Below are positions 25,289 through 36,915 of a DNA stretch of 64,000 bases, piece after piece. The stretch spans positions 193,667 through 257,666 of the forward strand of contig BCLD01000005.1 of NCBI GenBank assembly GCA_001600875.1. Reading direction: 5' to 3'. Source of the stretch: Solicoccozyma terricola (Eukaryota > Basidiomycota > Tremellomycetes > Filobasidiales > Piskurozymaceae). The position numbers were made by a program, and so were the translations under genes. Within the stretch, counting starts at the first letter, position 1; each line of letters opens with the position of its first letter. The notes under the pieces were generated by a model. The model made no database searches and had not been told where the DNA came from. It saw only the letters and a list, made by a program, of their open reading frames with translations.

Positions 25289-25345
25289 GAACTCCATACG
25301 GAGACCGATCGCATCTGCAGCAGCCGAAGGGCGCTCGAACTTCGG
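22541..25345 (+). repeat. 2.8-kb direct duplication, copy 1
   Basis: Matches 44041-46847 in the same orientation. It begins at GGACAGGGAACGCTGACT and ends at GCTCGAACTTCGG on both copies. Differences are mostly scattered substitutions; introns are conserved in place. Confidence 0.95.
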
Positions 25346-25635
25346 TACAAAGTAACCTACAGAGAGACCGACGAGTGGATTCTTCTCATAAAGCACGCTC
25401 AACTATTTTAATGTGTCGACAAAATTACAAGCAATGATAGTTTTGTTATGGCTTGTTGTGACAGGAGATGGGTGCACGATGTGATTGGAGTAGCTGGGAG
25501 GCGGATGATGGTGGTGACGGATGTTTTAGAACTATAGCTGATTCCCAAAGTCGACCTAGCAGCGGACTATGATTCGCATTCTTTCACGTCCCACTTCATG
25601 GGATGGCCAGGGTCTCGATGGAACTCTGAGCTTGG

Positions 25636-25699
25636 TCAAATACTTAAAGATTGATTTTCCGAAAAACTGTGTGTCAAATACTTGAAGATTGATTTTCCG
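25636..25699. repeat. tandem pair, period 38
   Basis: A unit TCAAATACTT(A/G)AAGATTGATTTTCCG occurs at 25636-25661 and 25674-25699 with one difference. Confidence 0.85.
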
Positions 25700-26932
25700 C
25701 AAACAGCAACTGGCTTGCTTCTGACCAGAGCCCTCGGAACGGGTATTCTTCGCGCGGTACCGGAGGGCTCGGTCACTCGCCTCGACGCAATCAGACTAGA
25801 AGAACTTTCTCTGCTTTGCCTTGGGTCCATCGAGGAGGCAAAAATCAGGTCATCCTCGGAAAGATGTTCGGATGGGAAGTCTGTCATAACACAGCTTAAG
25901 AGTGGTTGTTTGACGTCTGCCACTTTGCATAGTGGTCTCGAATGTTCAGCTGTAGGATAGTAAATGATCGACGATCTTTCTTCTAACTCGAACCGAAACC
26001 GCCCGCTTCACATGGAAGCCGCGGAAGTCACTCTCACTCCCACATCTCGGCGGAAACATATCGCTTTGATGGGCAGAGAAGCTGTTTTCGGCTCAGCTCC
26101 ACACCATCATGACTCAATCACGAATGTTGTGCTGATAGACGAGCGAGTAGGTTTGGAACACGGCACATCATNTNGGATGGCACTGTCAGCCANTGACCTN
26201 ATATGCCTTTGCCATGCGGTTNTCAGGNTATTTCACTAATATGATGAAATAAGTGTTCTCAAAAGACTGTCAGAAGAAATCGCCTTGCCGACTCGTCCGG
26301 TTAACGACGTCTGGAAAGACCTATCAAGATTCCCTATCACTTGAACATGTTCGGGACTGAAGCGTCACACAGGCCGATCACAGCTGGCGTTGCCCGTCAT
26401 GTACATTGTACAGTTATCGTTGTTCTGTGCGTGGCCGTCTTACTGATTTGCAGTCAGTCGGCGAAAGGATCCACAGAAAAGTCGGATTCAGGGAATCACT
26501 TCCATACCTCACCTTCCCGCAAAAGGTTTGTGATCACTACTTGCTTGTCGTAACCGCTTTGCGCTGATCTAGATATGTCCTTCATAGCTCGTGCAAGCAC
26601 GTATGTGGGAACCGGGTCTCACAGTCGGTGTTCTCATCGGGTCGGGTGTCCTTGCGGGAGCAACGCGCAAACCGGCGGCAAGCCTGAGGGGCATGTGGAC
26701 CACAGCTGGAGCATAATCCTCGGTGAGCTGGACATCCGACAGGTGGTAAAGCGTGTCAAAAGATGAAGAGAACCCAGAAGTTCGTCCCCAGCTCTCTCGA
26801 TGGCTCCCTATATATGGGTACAAGAGATCGACACGTCTGAACAAAGGAGCAGGTGGCGAGACTCAGATGTCGAAGATCAACGCTCTCACATCCTCCACGT
26901 CGCCTCGGCGCGCTTCCACGTTAACTCACCAA

Positions 26933-26960
26933 CCCCCTAACCCCCCTAACCCTCCTAACC
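26933..26960. repeat. telomere-like repeat, interstitial block 2
   Basis: CCCCCTAA, CCCCCCTAA, CCCTCCTAA, CC: degenerate C-rich telomere-type units, C-rich strand on plus as in the other two blocks. Confidence 0.75.
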
Positions 26961-28530
26961 TTTCAGGGCTTGTTGGGAAGCCGGACCTTGGCGGCTTCCC
27001 GCGCATCCTGTTGCTTTCGCTGATCCTCTGCAAGAGGTAGAGAGATGTCAGTATTAGTCATTCGAGTAGGTGTTAGTTGATTCTTGATCATCAGAATGCC
27101 CCTAGCTGTAGTGTGAAGACCCTCTTCCTACCCCCGCATCGATGAGACGTTAAGAGGCAAGACTGAATCCCACCTACAAAGAAGCAAGTGATTACATTCG
27201 TTTCACAGGACGGGCGTCAGCGGGCTATCGCGTACTCCGCTAGGCCCGCTTAGCCCTCGAGATCCTTGTTAACGAGAATGCTGAGCAAACAATGAAAAGA
27301 TAGTTGTCCACTTTGAACACTAAGTGAATGAAGGAATTGAACCCATCGGCCGCCGATACTGGTGATGAGCAGATTCGCTACGAACTCCTCTGCGAGGTCA
27401 TCTTCAAGCTAACTAGCATGACGCTCCACAATAATATTCGCCCTCGCGATGTGACGGGGTCAAGAGCAAACAACGAAACGACAGCCTGTCTTCTGGTTTT
27501 GTTACCCCACGGCGGAGCTCTGGATTTGGATACCTGTGCAAAGAGGCAGGAGATTCATCTCCATCCGTAATATCGTATTGCTGTCCAGTCGATCCTACAT
27601 TCCATCCATACCGCGTGTCCCTCGATGGCCTACTCCGATGTCGCAGCATATCTAAGACCACGCCGCCCATCTTCCAGCCTATCTCACGACGCACCACGAT
27701 TAGAGCGCAAGGTCTGCTGCGGATTGGCTGATCACAAAACACCACGCACCCTGGTTCAGACCCTTACAGCACGTTGTGAACATATGCTGCCATCGCAGCT
27801 CCAGACTAGCTGACTGGTGGCTGCAAAAGCGGTCAAGCAGGCGGACGCCGCTAGCAGTCCCAAACTATTCACAAGAGGAGGCAATGCGCACTGTGTTGCA
27901 ACTCGCTTTACAAACGAGTCGCAGAGCGGAAAGACATCCTGTTGTTGCGACCCTTGTCCCGGAGCACCTTTGACTTCCAATTCCAATTACGCTCGCAAAT
28001 GTAGCTCTCCATGAGTTATCAGTCCCAGTTCGCTCGACTATCCAGTCCATTAGGTTACAACGGGTTCGGTAGCGACTCGACCTCCAGATTGTTTGATCAA
28101 TTGGCTCCTCACCTAACACACCCATTCACCTACCCTGCCGATGAGGGCCGAGGGAGCAGATTACGTACCTGGAGGTTTGACGTGGCCTTGGCCGCCCCTG
28201 GCCTTCGCCCCCGAATCGTCCGGAAGCATACCATGCAAACCGTCGGCCAAAAAGGGTTGACCGCCCCATGATCCGCCTCAAACGCGGATTTACTGAGATG
28301 GAGATCTCGATCGTGACAACGTTTGACTCGACGGATCACAAGACGCCTTTCTCGGCAATGACCCTCGGCGGTCTCGGCGACGACCCGCGCTCAGATATGT
28401 GCCTGAAATCACATGACGCTCTCCCCAGAAGAACGGGACGGGCGTTCGGCAAAGTTTAGCAGATTGCCTTGCCTGCGTCCCCTTCAGAGAAAGTAATCGA
28501 TCTCGCGCACTCGTCGAGTTTTTTCCTTCT

Positions 28531-30028
28531 TTCTCTGACTGACGAGCGTCTTTCCAAGGTGGGTCACTCGTGTGGTCTGGAGTTGTAGACGAATGGCGCC
28601 GACTGTCAGCACAGATCCGTACCCGCCCCGGTTTTCCGGAGATGAGCGCTTAAGGCAAGGCGGTCGCTGGGAACAAGCCTACCTTTGGCAGGTTTTTACC
28701 ATTACTCTTCCCCTATTTATTCTTACTCCCTTCTTTATTCTTACTCCCTTCTTTTTTAGTCGATATGGATCCTCCGGAGCACATGCAGCAACGGTTGGGC
28801 TGGTCGTCTTTCGCTGTGAACGCACCGTCTAACACGCCGATTCTCTTTCAGGAGCATGGTCGCACCTCTCTTCACCCGTGAACACATTGAGAACATGCGC
28901 CCGCACATCCAAACGACCGTCAATTCCCTGCTCGAAACCATGGTAGACGCCGGCTGCAAGAATCCAGTTGACCTCGTCGAGAAATTTGCGCTGCCCGTTC
29001 CTTCGCATGTATGTATCATTCTATGGCTCTCCGCTCTTTCATTAATTGACACTCCTTGAGCATCAGATCATCTACGGCATTCTCGGAACTCCCCTTGAAG
29101 ACCTCGCCTACCTTACGAACTGCAAAGCGATCCGCACGAGCGGAAGTGCTACAGCTTTTCAAGCCTCCAGCGCAAGCAACGAACTGCTCCAGTATCTCGG
29201 CAAGCTCGTCGATGCCAAGATAACGGGCCCTGGGAAGGACTTGATCAGTAAACTCGTGGTCGAACAGGTCGGGTTTTTCTCCGAGTTTGCGCTTTCCCCA
29301 TCGAGTTGCTGATTCGAGCTGGCATTCCTAAGCTCAAACCCGGCCATCTGGCTCGTGAAGATGTGGTTCAGATCGCATTCTTGATGCTCGTCGCGGGAAA
29401 TGCCACTATGGTCAATATGATCAATCTCATGCGAATTTTCAGTCCGTATCCAGTCCTTGAAATTGTCATCCTGACAACCAGGCATCTATTTTAGGGTGTT
29501 GTGACTCTTCTCGATCATCCAAAGCAGCTCATGGAACTCAAGAAGGACCCATCTCTCGCCAAAAGCTTCGTCGAAGAACTCTGTCGGTTCCATACCGCAT
29601 CATCGTTTGCGACTCGCCGGGTAGCCAAGGAGGACATCACTCTCGGTGGCAAGGTGAGCCTTTTTCTCTTTCAATGAAAGTGTCCTCCCTCTAACTTTGT
29701 TCTCTCGGTTCGCATCAGACCATCAAAGCTTGTGAGGGAATCATTGCTGCCACTCAATCTGCCAACCGGGACGAAAGTATTTTCCCCAATCCCGACACCT
29801 TCGACATGCACCGCGCCGCTGGACCGGCTCTGGGGTTTGGGTATGGAGCCCATCGATGTGTTGCTGAGTGGCTTGCTCGCGCAGAGTTAGAGATTGTCTT
29901 CTGTACGTTTCCCTCTCCTGTCCTTTTCTCTTACTGACGTGAATACCTCCCTCTGCTTAGCGACGTTGTTCCAGAAAGTAGGAGGGCTTGGATCGAACTT
30001 CCTGATTAGTCCTGTCGACTTTACCTAA
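28531..30028 (+). pseudogene. cytochrome P450 CYP55-type (P450nor, nitric oxide reductase)
   Basis: Nine exon pieces rebuild most of a P450nor: L-T-D-E-R-L-S-K (to 28558), R-T-R-P-G-F-P-E-M-S (28615-28687), D-M-D-P-P-E-H-M (28760-28793), 28852-29008, 29067-29267, 29333-29428 with V-A-G-N-A-T-M-V-N-M, 29495-29653 with the E-x-x-R helix E-E-L-C-R, 29719-29902 with the haem loop F-G-Y-G-A-H-R-C-V-A-E, and 29961-30028. P450nor reduces NO to N2O with NAD(P)H. Damage: in-frame TAA at 28651, no N-terminal exons, a GC donor at 28688 and an AT in place of GT at 29429. The C-terminus ends early, directly before a palindrome of the GAAAAGACAG family. Confidence 0.85.
28716..28751. repeat. 18-bp tandem duplication in a CYP55 intron
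   Basis: TTTATTCTTACTCCCTTC occurs twice head to tail just before the acceptor at 28758-28759, lengthening the pyrimidine tract. Confidence 0.9.
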
Positions 30029-30875
30029 GGACAGCCTGTCTTTTCACTGGAACGGGTGAATCCCCATCAAAACATGGGTCTGCAAAACTCGGCGAGAGCG
30101 TTACAGTCCATGCTCGGCTCTACAGTTGCCATTCCCTCCGCCACCACCAGGGGGAGATTCGCAGAACAGCTGAGACTTGCCATCTAGTCTGTTATAACCT
30201 GGTCGATGGATACGAGGATGGCGGCGGCGGTGATGGTGCCGGTGGTGGTGTTTGAAGATTGTGATTCATCACCGACGGTAGGAACGAGTTCATCAGGAGG
30301 ACATACATGGATGATTTGACCTAGGCGGCGGAGAATACCCTAACAGACCATGGGAGGGGGGACCAAGTGATGTAATAGGGGTTAAGATTAGATAACCAAC
30401 GTTCGATCAGCAATCTGCCTCTAAACACGCCAACGACCGATCTTCCCCAAACTCGCAGTTTTCGATCGTGGCAAAATTGGTACTCAAGTCGGTCCATACG
30501 CTCCATTAAATAACATACAATTACGAACGAGTTCTTCTTTCCATTCCCAATGTATCGCCTGGGGTTTCGGTGAAGATGTTTGTTATAGGAGATCAGCCGA
30601 CTCACCATACTCTCTGATCACATATTGACACCTCTCCTTTGCAGCTTCCAATTTCTCTGGAAGAAGAGCCACCAATTTGCCGTTGTCGGCTAGGATGCAA
30701 TGTACGGGGGTTGATGGAGTGAGGGAAGGTGATGAGACCATGATGCTGAGGGGTTGGGGACGGGAGATGAGAGATGGAATGGTCGATGGAAGGAAAGAGA
30801 TGGTGAGAGAAGAGGGCTACCCTATGAACGGAGACGTGAGCATGCTGACCGGCAAGTTTATCGTTAATCTACTTA
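30029..30875. other. no gene seen
   Basis: Begins with a half-degenerate palindrome (30029-30045) right after the CYP55 stop. Remaining frames are short; the G/A-rich part near 30680-30830 is low in complexity. Confidence 0.35.
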
Positions 30876-31290
30876 CGAATCTTAGACAGATCAGCATTCC
30901 GCCGGCATATCCAGCAGTGGCACTCGTCTCCACGTAGCTATCCGGGTCGTTCAACAGACTATGCCAAAGACCCGTCTTGTCGCCCTGCAACTTGAGCAAC
31001 GTATTGACTTGACATGTGAGGGTGGAAATTAAAGAACGGTAGACGGGGTCGTTTGGTGGCACCGTGACCAAGTTCCAAAACTCTGGGAGGGCAGGATCCG
31101 GAGGGAGAACGTGTCAGCGGAGGACGTCCATCAGGGGGTCCACGAAGCCCCACCCAGCAATTGCCCCGGTCCCAAATACCCTTGGCACAGTTATGCCCTC
31201 CCCCCCTTGCCCTCGAAATCGTTGCCCTGCAAATGAGGTATTGCGAATGAAATAGGAACTGGTATTTGGCTGCGCGGAGAAGCATCAGCT
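30876..31290 (-). pseudogene. GH105/six-hairpin glycosidase fragment
   Basis: On minus, an exon with G-I-W-D-R-G-N-C-W-V-G is joined by a GT-AG intron containing a GCTGAC branch site to F-W-N-L-V-T-V-P-P-N-D, then G-L-W-H-S-L-L-N-D-P-D-S-Y-V-E-T-S-A-T-A-G. These are hallmarks of unsaturated rhamnogalacturonyl hydrolases (YteR/GH105 fold). A donor follows at about 30875, but no convincing next exon was found, and the N-terminal half is absent. Both ends are therefore missing; the piece is about a quarter of the family length. Confidence 0.65.
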
Positions 31291-31581
31291 AAAATGACCA
31301 TCAGGTTGGCATCGTCATGTGAACCATCCCAACCCATGTTGCAGTTTGACTCTTACTCATGTGTGGGTAATTCGCTGCTATATTCCATTATGCTAGCTTG
31401 CGCCAAGGTCAACTTTGTTGAATATAGACGTATCCGGTGATAGAACAATAGGCAACAGGACTCAATATGGAAAGAAGATTGGAAACAGGAATGTCTCAAG
31501 GACTGGTCTGAGACATAACGAAGTGAGACAGGGAAACAATGGATCACGGTGTATTCCATTGTAATAGGTCAACAACACTAT

Positions 31582-31734
31582 TGTTAACATAGACAGAAGG
31601 GTAACCGACTTTCGTAGTTGTTCTAAGCCCGCTCCCGTATCTATATAGCCAGGGTAAGCGAGCTAGAGAACGTCGTTGTGTTAAAGAAGCAACCATAAAC
31701 AATACATTCTCCTGCCTTCAACCTTTGTCGAACA
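31582..31734 (+). mobile_element. solo LTR (family C)
   Basis: 153 bp, TGTTAACATAG...GTCGAACA. Its reverse complement recurs at 57307-57443. It contains a TATATAG core (31641-31647) typical of LTR promoters. No clear target duplication. Confidence 0.8.
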
Positions 31735-31954
31735 AAAATCTTGGCTGCAGACATTTATGCAAGGTCAATCGTAGGGGAGTTGAAGTCCTAGGCATCGTCG
31801 TCGTAAATTTAAGGACAACTACTATCAAAGCAGCTCACGCGAGCTATACGTCGCGGTTGACGTCAGTCACCCTCCATATCATCTCGCATAGCATAGGCCG
31901 AGTACTCCATCATTGCCAGTACTACCCTCCGATGCTAGATGGGAACTGACCAGG

Positions 31955-32207
31955 TGTTAAGATAGGGTTTTTACGGATGCGTGTCCATAGACTGTCAGCA
32001 AGAACGGACGTGTGTCCGTGACATTGTCAGCAAGTCGTATGACTGTCATCAAGTCTGCATCAGTCTAGGATGCATCAGTATAAGGTAGGATGAAAGTGCG
32101 GCAGAGGGAAACTCGCCTGGGACAACATAATACCCAGGATATCGAGCTAGAGATGTAGTAGGAGACAACCGAATATCATCCAGTTTTGCCACCACTTATT
32201 CACAACA
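31955..32207 (+). mobile_element. solo LTR (family D)
   Basis: About 253 bp, TGTTAAGATAGGG...CACAACA; the reverse complement of a diverged copy is at 61001-61201. It contains internal short repeats around GTCAGCAAG. It ends 49 bp before the 32257 LTR. Confidence 0.8.
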
Positions 32208-32431
32208 ACGTCCCATCCCACTCATACCGAATCTCAGACGAGAAAGCAAGTCAGCATGTTGGAAAGAATGCTTATCTCTATAGGGTAGTGTTGTCTAGTC
32301 TACACATCTGTCTGCTCTATATACTTGAGCTGGAGGGAGTGAACCTTCTAGGTCATTGCTGGAGAATTCTCCATCAGAAGCCTAAGCAATCTCCAGAATG
32401 TTCTAGGAAATTTGCCACTCAGAGTCGCCAC

Positions 32432-34068
32432 TCAACACTCCTCCTCACTCCCGGAAGTCACAGCCTTCAGTCCCATTTGACCACGGATAATGCTGAAGCG
32501 ACGGGAATCGAGAGGCTTTGTGAGGATGTCGGCCAACATCTGTTCTGTTGGGCAGTACTCCAATTTGATCTTATTCTCCAACCAGAGTTCCCTCGCATGC
32601 TTGTAGCGAATGTCAATGTGCTTTGAGTGAGCAGTGAAAGTGCCATTCTTCACTGTAAGCATAGCACCTTGATTGTCGCCATATATCGTTGCCAGTGGCT
32701 CTTCCTTGTCGCCTAGAAGCTGTTGTAGGAGCATGGCTAGCCATTTGATATTCTTGCAAGCTTGCGAGATGCCTATGTACTCGCTTTCATGTGAGGATGT
32801 CACGATTGATCGTTGGCGTTTGCTGGACCAATTGACGAGAGCTCCAAAGGCATATATGAGGTAGCCAGAAGTCGATCGTCTTGTTTCCACATCACTGGCG
32901 AAGTCCGAATCACAAAACGCTGCCAATGATGGTCCTATCCATCCACCAAGCACCAGTGATAATGTTTTTGTTCCTTGCGCATAACGGAGGACTCGTTTTA
33001 AGCAATGCCAGTGTTCCTCACTGGGGCACGAATTGAATCGTCCTAAGACTCCCAGCGCAAATGTGATGTCTGGCCTGCTGATCACAGAAAGATAATTGAG
33101 AGCACCAAAGAGTTCGAGATAAGGTGCAGAAGTTGGTTGACCTTTATGGGTAGAGAGTTGTAAACTTTCTCCATCGGCGTTGCGGCACGTAACGGAGCAC
33201 TGTTGATCAGCCCAAATCCTTCCACGAGCTGTTGAATGTAGGGTTGCTGATTGATTGAGATCGTCCGTTCCTCCCAGTTACGGGATACTTGCATCCCCAA
33301 CAGTGATCCACCATCGATTGTCCCTCTATCTTCTATCGCATAAGCCTTGCCAAGCTGTTTTATTATGTCTTGTGTATTGGCAGCTGAGCCTGCTACAGCG
33401 ATATCGTCCACATAGAGAATCACAAGTGTGATTTGACCATCCTGGAGTCGACGGAAGAAGCATGGGTCTGCCTCAAGAGCAACAAAGCCCAACTGCTGCA
33501 GACAGTTGCAGATCGCTTCGTACCACTGCGCTGCCGCTTGCTTCAGCCCATAGATTGCTCTGTGGAGTCGCAAGCATGTTCCCTCAGGAGATGGATATCC
33601 TGGAACTTGGGTCAGGTATAGCTCCTCCTGCAGCGACCCGTTGAGGAATGCTGCAGCAAAGTCCGCATAGCGCACATCCAGGTTGTGCAGTGCCGCATAG
33701 GCGAGGAATACCCTAATGGAGGTACTGCTACCTACGGGTGCATACGTGTCCTGGAAGTCGATTCCAGGTACCTGTGTAAACCCTCGAGCGCACAGACGGG
33801 CCTTGTACTTCGTGATGTTGCCATCCTTGTCCATTTTGAGGGCAAACACCCATTTGACGGAGATGAGGTTGCGACCTTTAGGGATTGGGACCGAACTCCA
33901 GACCTGCTTTGTCGCCATATTTGCCATTTCCTTGTCCATAGCCCGCTGCCAATGCCTGCTGTCTTGCCTAGATAAGGCCTCTTTAACGGTTTGAGGTGCC
34001 AAGGTACTGCTGGTGTCTGCATTCAGTGGTGTCAAGCCCTGTTCCTCAGTGAGCATTAACCCTGCCAA
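32432..34068 (-). pseudogene. copia reverse transcriptase and RNase H
   Basis: Reverse transcriptase with W-V-F-A-L-K-M-D, A-R-L-C-A-R-G and Y-V-D-D; it shifts frame near 33085 into RNase H (C-D-S-D-F-A-S, S-S-H-E-S-E-Y, G-D-N-Q-G-A). The stop lies in the 3' LTR edge at 32432. Frameshifts mean the copy needs a helper element. Confidence 0.88.
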
Positions 34069-35427
34069 TGTCGCTTAGGCGAATCCTATAATTGATGGGG
34101 GGCAGGTCCCTTCGCCCTCGAGAATCTGCCAATGGTGCAGCAACTTCCGTTTCAGTAGCTACTTCCGGTGCGACATTCGGAGTTTCAGGTGAAGGTGAGC
34201 GTTGAGTATTTGTTTCAGGTTGAGTATACATCATTTCAGACAACTCTGGGGCACTTTCGGTTGAATGAGGGTGAGTACCAGTTTGAGTTGTATGCGCTGG
34301 TGTGCCGTGAGTTGATGATTGCAGGAAGTTGCCCATTCCTGCCGTCATTTGCTCGTGGCTGGTAACGGTATTTGTACGTCCCCCTTTGCCTTGCAGTGGT
34401 CGCTCATCCACTCTGAAGTTCCGAGAGTAAATGGCTTTGGTCGTTCCTTCAATGACAAAGCGCCGCCATGCCTTCTTGCCACCGTCATAGCCATAGCCTA
34501 AGAAGCGACATGCCAAGTACTTGGTTCGGAAAACAATGACTCCTTCCCGTCGCACAAATGTACGACTGCCGAATGGCAACAGGCCCTCAAGAGCTGGAGG
34601 CTGTCCATGATAGGCTTGATATCGGGTTAGAGGCGCCGTGTTGGATGCAGGACTGCGATTAAGAAGGAATGTTGCTGCCGCTAGAGCTTCAGGCCACCAG
34701 CTTGTCGTAAATCCGGCATCATGTAAGAGGGCAGTGACGAGGGTTTCCAGTGTACGATTGTAACGTTCCACTTTCCCGTTCTGCTGCGGAGTGTAAGGAA
34801 TGGTTGTTTCATGTAGAATTCCCTTTGTAGCACAGAACTCTTTCATGGTGTTATTGACAAATTCTGTACCATTGTCCGACATGAATACTTGAGCAGAGTG
34901 GCCACTCTGTCGCTCCTCCTGAAGCAGCCATGCTGTGATGATTGATACCGCCTCACTCTTCGTTTTGAGAGAGAATGTCCAGACGTAACTGCTGGCTTCA
35001 TCAACCAACACCAGCATATATTTTCGACCACCAATGCTAGGAGGTAGAGGACCTTTGATATCCATGTGGATGCGTGTAGTGATAGAGCGACTGCGCTCCT
35101 CCAGAAAAGGGGATCGATGCAGTTTGCCAGAAAGGCATGCTTGGCATAGCGATGTATCCAGTGCATTGAGTTTCTTTGTGCTGATGGGAATGAGAGACGC
35201 TTCTGCCAGGCTGAGGAGGGTCTGTTTTGATGCAGGGCCCATTCATCGATGCCACTGCATGGCGTTGTCCTCCTCCTGCTCTCTTTCCTTTGGAACATCA
35301 AAGGCCGCAAAGGTTGATGATGCTGAATGCTGGATGGTCGCTTGGACGATGAGCAGGCGACTGGATCTGTCTGGCTTTGCCACCAATGTGATGGCTCCAT
35401 TCTTCCCACGCAATCACACATCCCCAT
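34046..35427 (-). pseudogene. copia integrase region
   Basis: The pre-integrase segment and core with H-M-D-I-K-G-P, S-D-N-G-T-E-F and P-Q-Q-N-G-K-V-E-R, i.e. the D,D,E triad. The frame changes around 35240 and again near 34060, where the reverse transcriptase frame begins. Confidence 0.85.
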
Positions 35428-35554
35428 CCGACAGTCGATCCCAGTGGATGCCCTGCTCCTCCAGTTGGCCAGGAGAGATTAACAAGCCTTGGCCCACGCC
35501 GAGGACAGTAAATGACGTTGGTGAGCAGGATAGTTTCGCTGCTGGTATTGCTCT

Positions 35555-36613
35555 TCAAGAGGACAGAGCCCTGCCTTCTATTGCGACCAATGGTCCATCT
35601 GACCATGGTCTGATGCTTCTTTCCACATTTTCCATCGAATGGAAATGACTGCGGTTTGATGAGGTGTGATTGTAGCAGGCCGTGTCGAAGTAGATGGTGT
35701 CGGACTTGTTTTGATCCTTAGAGGCAACCATCCAGACATCCTGCGCTTCAGCATTGGTAAGATTGTATGTGGCATCCGGTTTATCACCTTGCTGTTTCCA
35801 TTCCCGCTTCGCTTTGACCCAATCTGGTTGGCCATGCAGTTTCCAGCAGGTTGCCTGTGTATGGCCGACCTTCCTGCAATGGCTGCATTGTGGGCGATTG
35901 CTGGAATTAGTGTCACCTCCCAGAACCTTCATAACCTTTCCCTCGCCGTCTCTTTTCGCTTCCGTTTCATCACCAAGGACCAAAAGTGTGCGGGAACGTT
36001 GAAGAATCCCTTCGGACATGTCTTTGGAAGACAGGGGTATATCCAACCGATGATAATGACTCGTTGTTGCCTCAATCCAAGGTGACCAAGTTGGTGGGAG
36101 GCCAGAGAGGATAGACATGGCAAGGATGTCATCTGGGACAGTCCAGTTATTTGCGGCTGCTTGAGAACGCAGCTGTCGATGTTCGTTCAGAAAGGCCTGT
36201 GTTGTGAGATCGGCACCCTCCTGTAGCGTAGTGGTCCTTAGGCGTGTCCAGATGTGAAAGTTACCCATTGAGCCTTGAATACAATACTCAGACTGCAGGA
36301 GTTTCCAAATCTCCAATGCTGTCCTGCATTCAGCGATTTTGGCAACATAGATGCTTGACAGATGGCCACCAATTGTTCGCATTGCCCTCCTGTCATCCTT
36401 CGACCAAGCAGCCCACTTTTCTTTCTCGTCCTGTGTGGGCATACTTGCCGAGGGGTCGATATGTTTCTCCAACTCCAGCTCTTTCAGCTTCCAGATCATC
36501 CGAGTTTGCTGTTCTTGATAATTGCCCTCACCGAGGGGCTCGAACTGGTAGAGACTGAGCTTCTTGCTGCTGTCGGAGTCGAGTGAAATGGTGTGGTTGT
36601 AGTCATTGATCAA
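35555..36613 (-). pseudogene. copia gag and protease region
   Basis: An open frame with a gag-like helical region, a CCHC knuckle (C-S-H-C-x4-H-x4-C) and the start of the aspartic protease (F-D-T-A-C). The upstream end of this frame has no ATG; an ATG at 36606 opens another frame, so a frameshift at the very start is likely. It ends in a stop in the protease region at 35555. Confidence 0.8.
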
Positions 36614-36666
36614 TGTTTTTAGTGGTGATTATGAGTTGTTAGAGCGATGTGGTTATTGAGCAATAT

Positions 36667-36678
36667 GGGCCCATAACC
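36667..36678 (-). other. retrotransposon primer-binding site (half tRNA-iMet type)
   Basis: On minus, GGTTATGGGCCC directly follows the 5' LTR. It complements the initiator-tRNA anticodon stem-loop (GGGCUCAUAACC) with one mismatch. Priming from an internally cleaved initiator tRNA is known for Drosophila copia and yeast Ty5. Confidence 0.65.
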
Positions 36679-36915
36679 TGTTAGAAAGAATGCTTCTCTC
36701 TATAGGGTAGTGTTGTCTAGTCTACACATCTGTCTGCTCTATATACTTGAGCTGGAGGGAGTGAACCTTCTAGGTCAATTGCTGGAGAATTCTCCATCCT
36801 AAGCAATCTCCAGAATGTTCTAGGAAATTTGCCACTCAGAGTCGCCACTCAACAGGTTCGAGGGATGTCAGCACACTGAGGCGAAGTGTGGGGTAAAAGA
36901 TGGAGAGTAACTCAC

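Larger units (their letters stand above)
25346..28530. other. gene-poor stretch
   Basis: Short frames only. Holds a 38-bp-period tandem pair (25636-25699), ambiguous bases at 26172-26227, telomere-like repeat (26933-26960) and one weak palindrome (27475-27495). An 86-codon ATG frame at 28011 is unassigned. Confidence 0.35.
32257..36854 (-). mobile_element. full-length Ty1/copia retrotransposon
   Basis: LTRs at 32257-32437 (3' LTR) and 36679-36854 (5' LTR) differ at a few bases and by one short indel, implying recent insertion. On minus the order is 5' LTR, primer site, gag with CCHC knuckle, protease, integrase, reverse transcriptase, RNase H, polypurine tract (32438-32450), 3' LTR. The flanks CAGCA and GGTTC do not form a target duplication. 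It lies within an intron of the truncated MFS gene at 36916. Confidence 0.95.

Noticed and set aside
32208..32256. Target duplication for the copia element at 32257
   Set aside because: GTCAGCA appears on both sides but 14-20 bases inside the right flank, not at the LTR edge, so it is probably chance.
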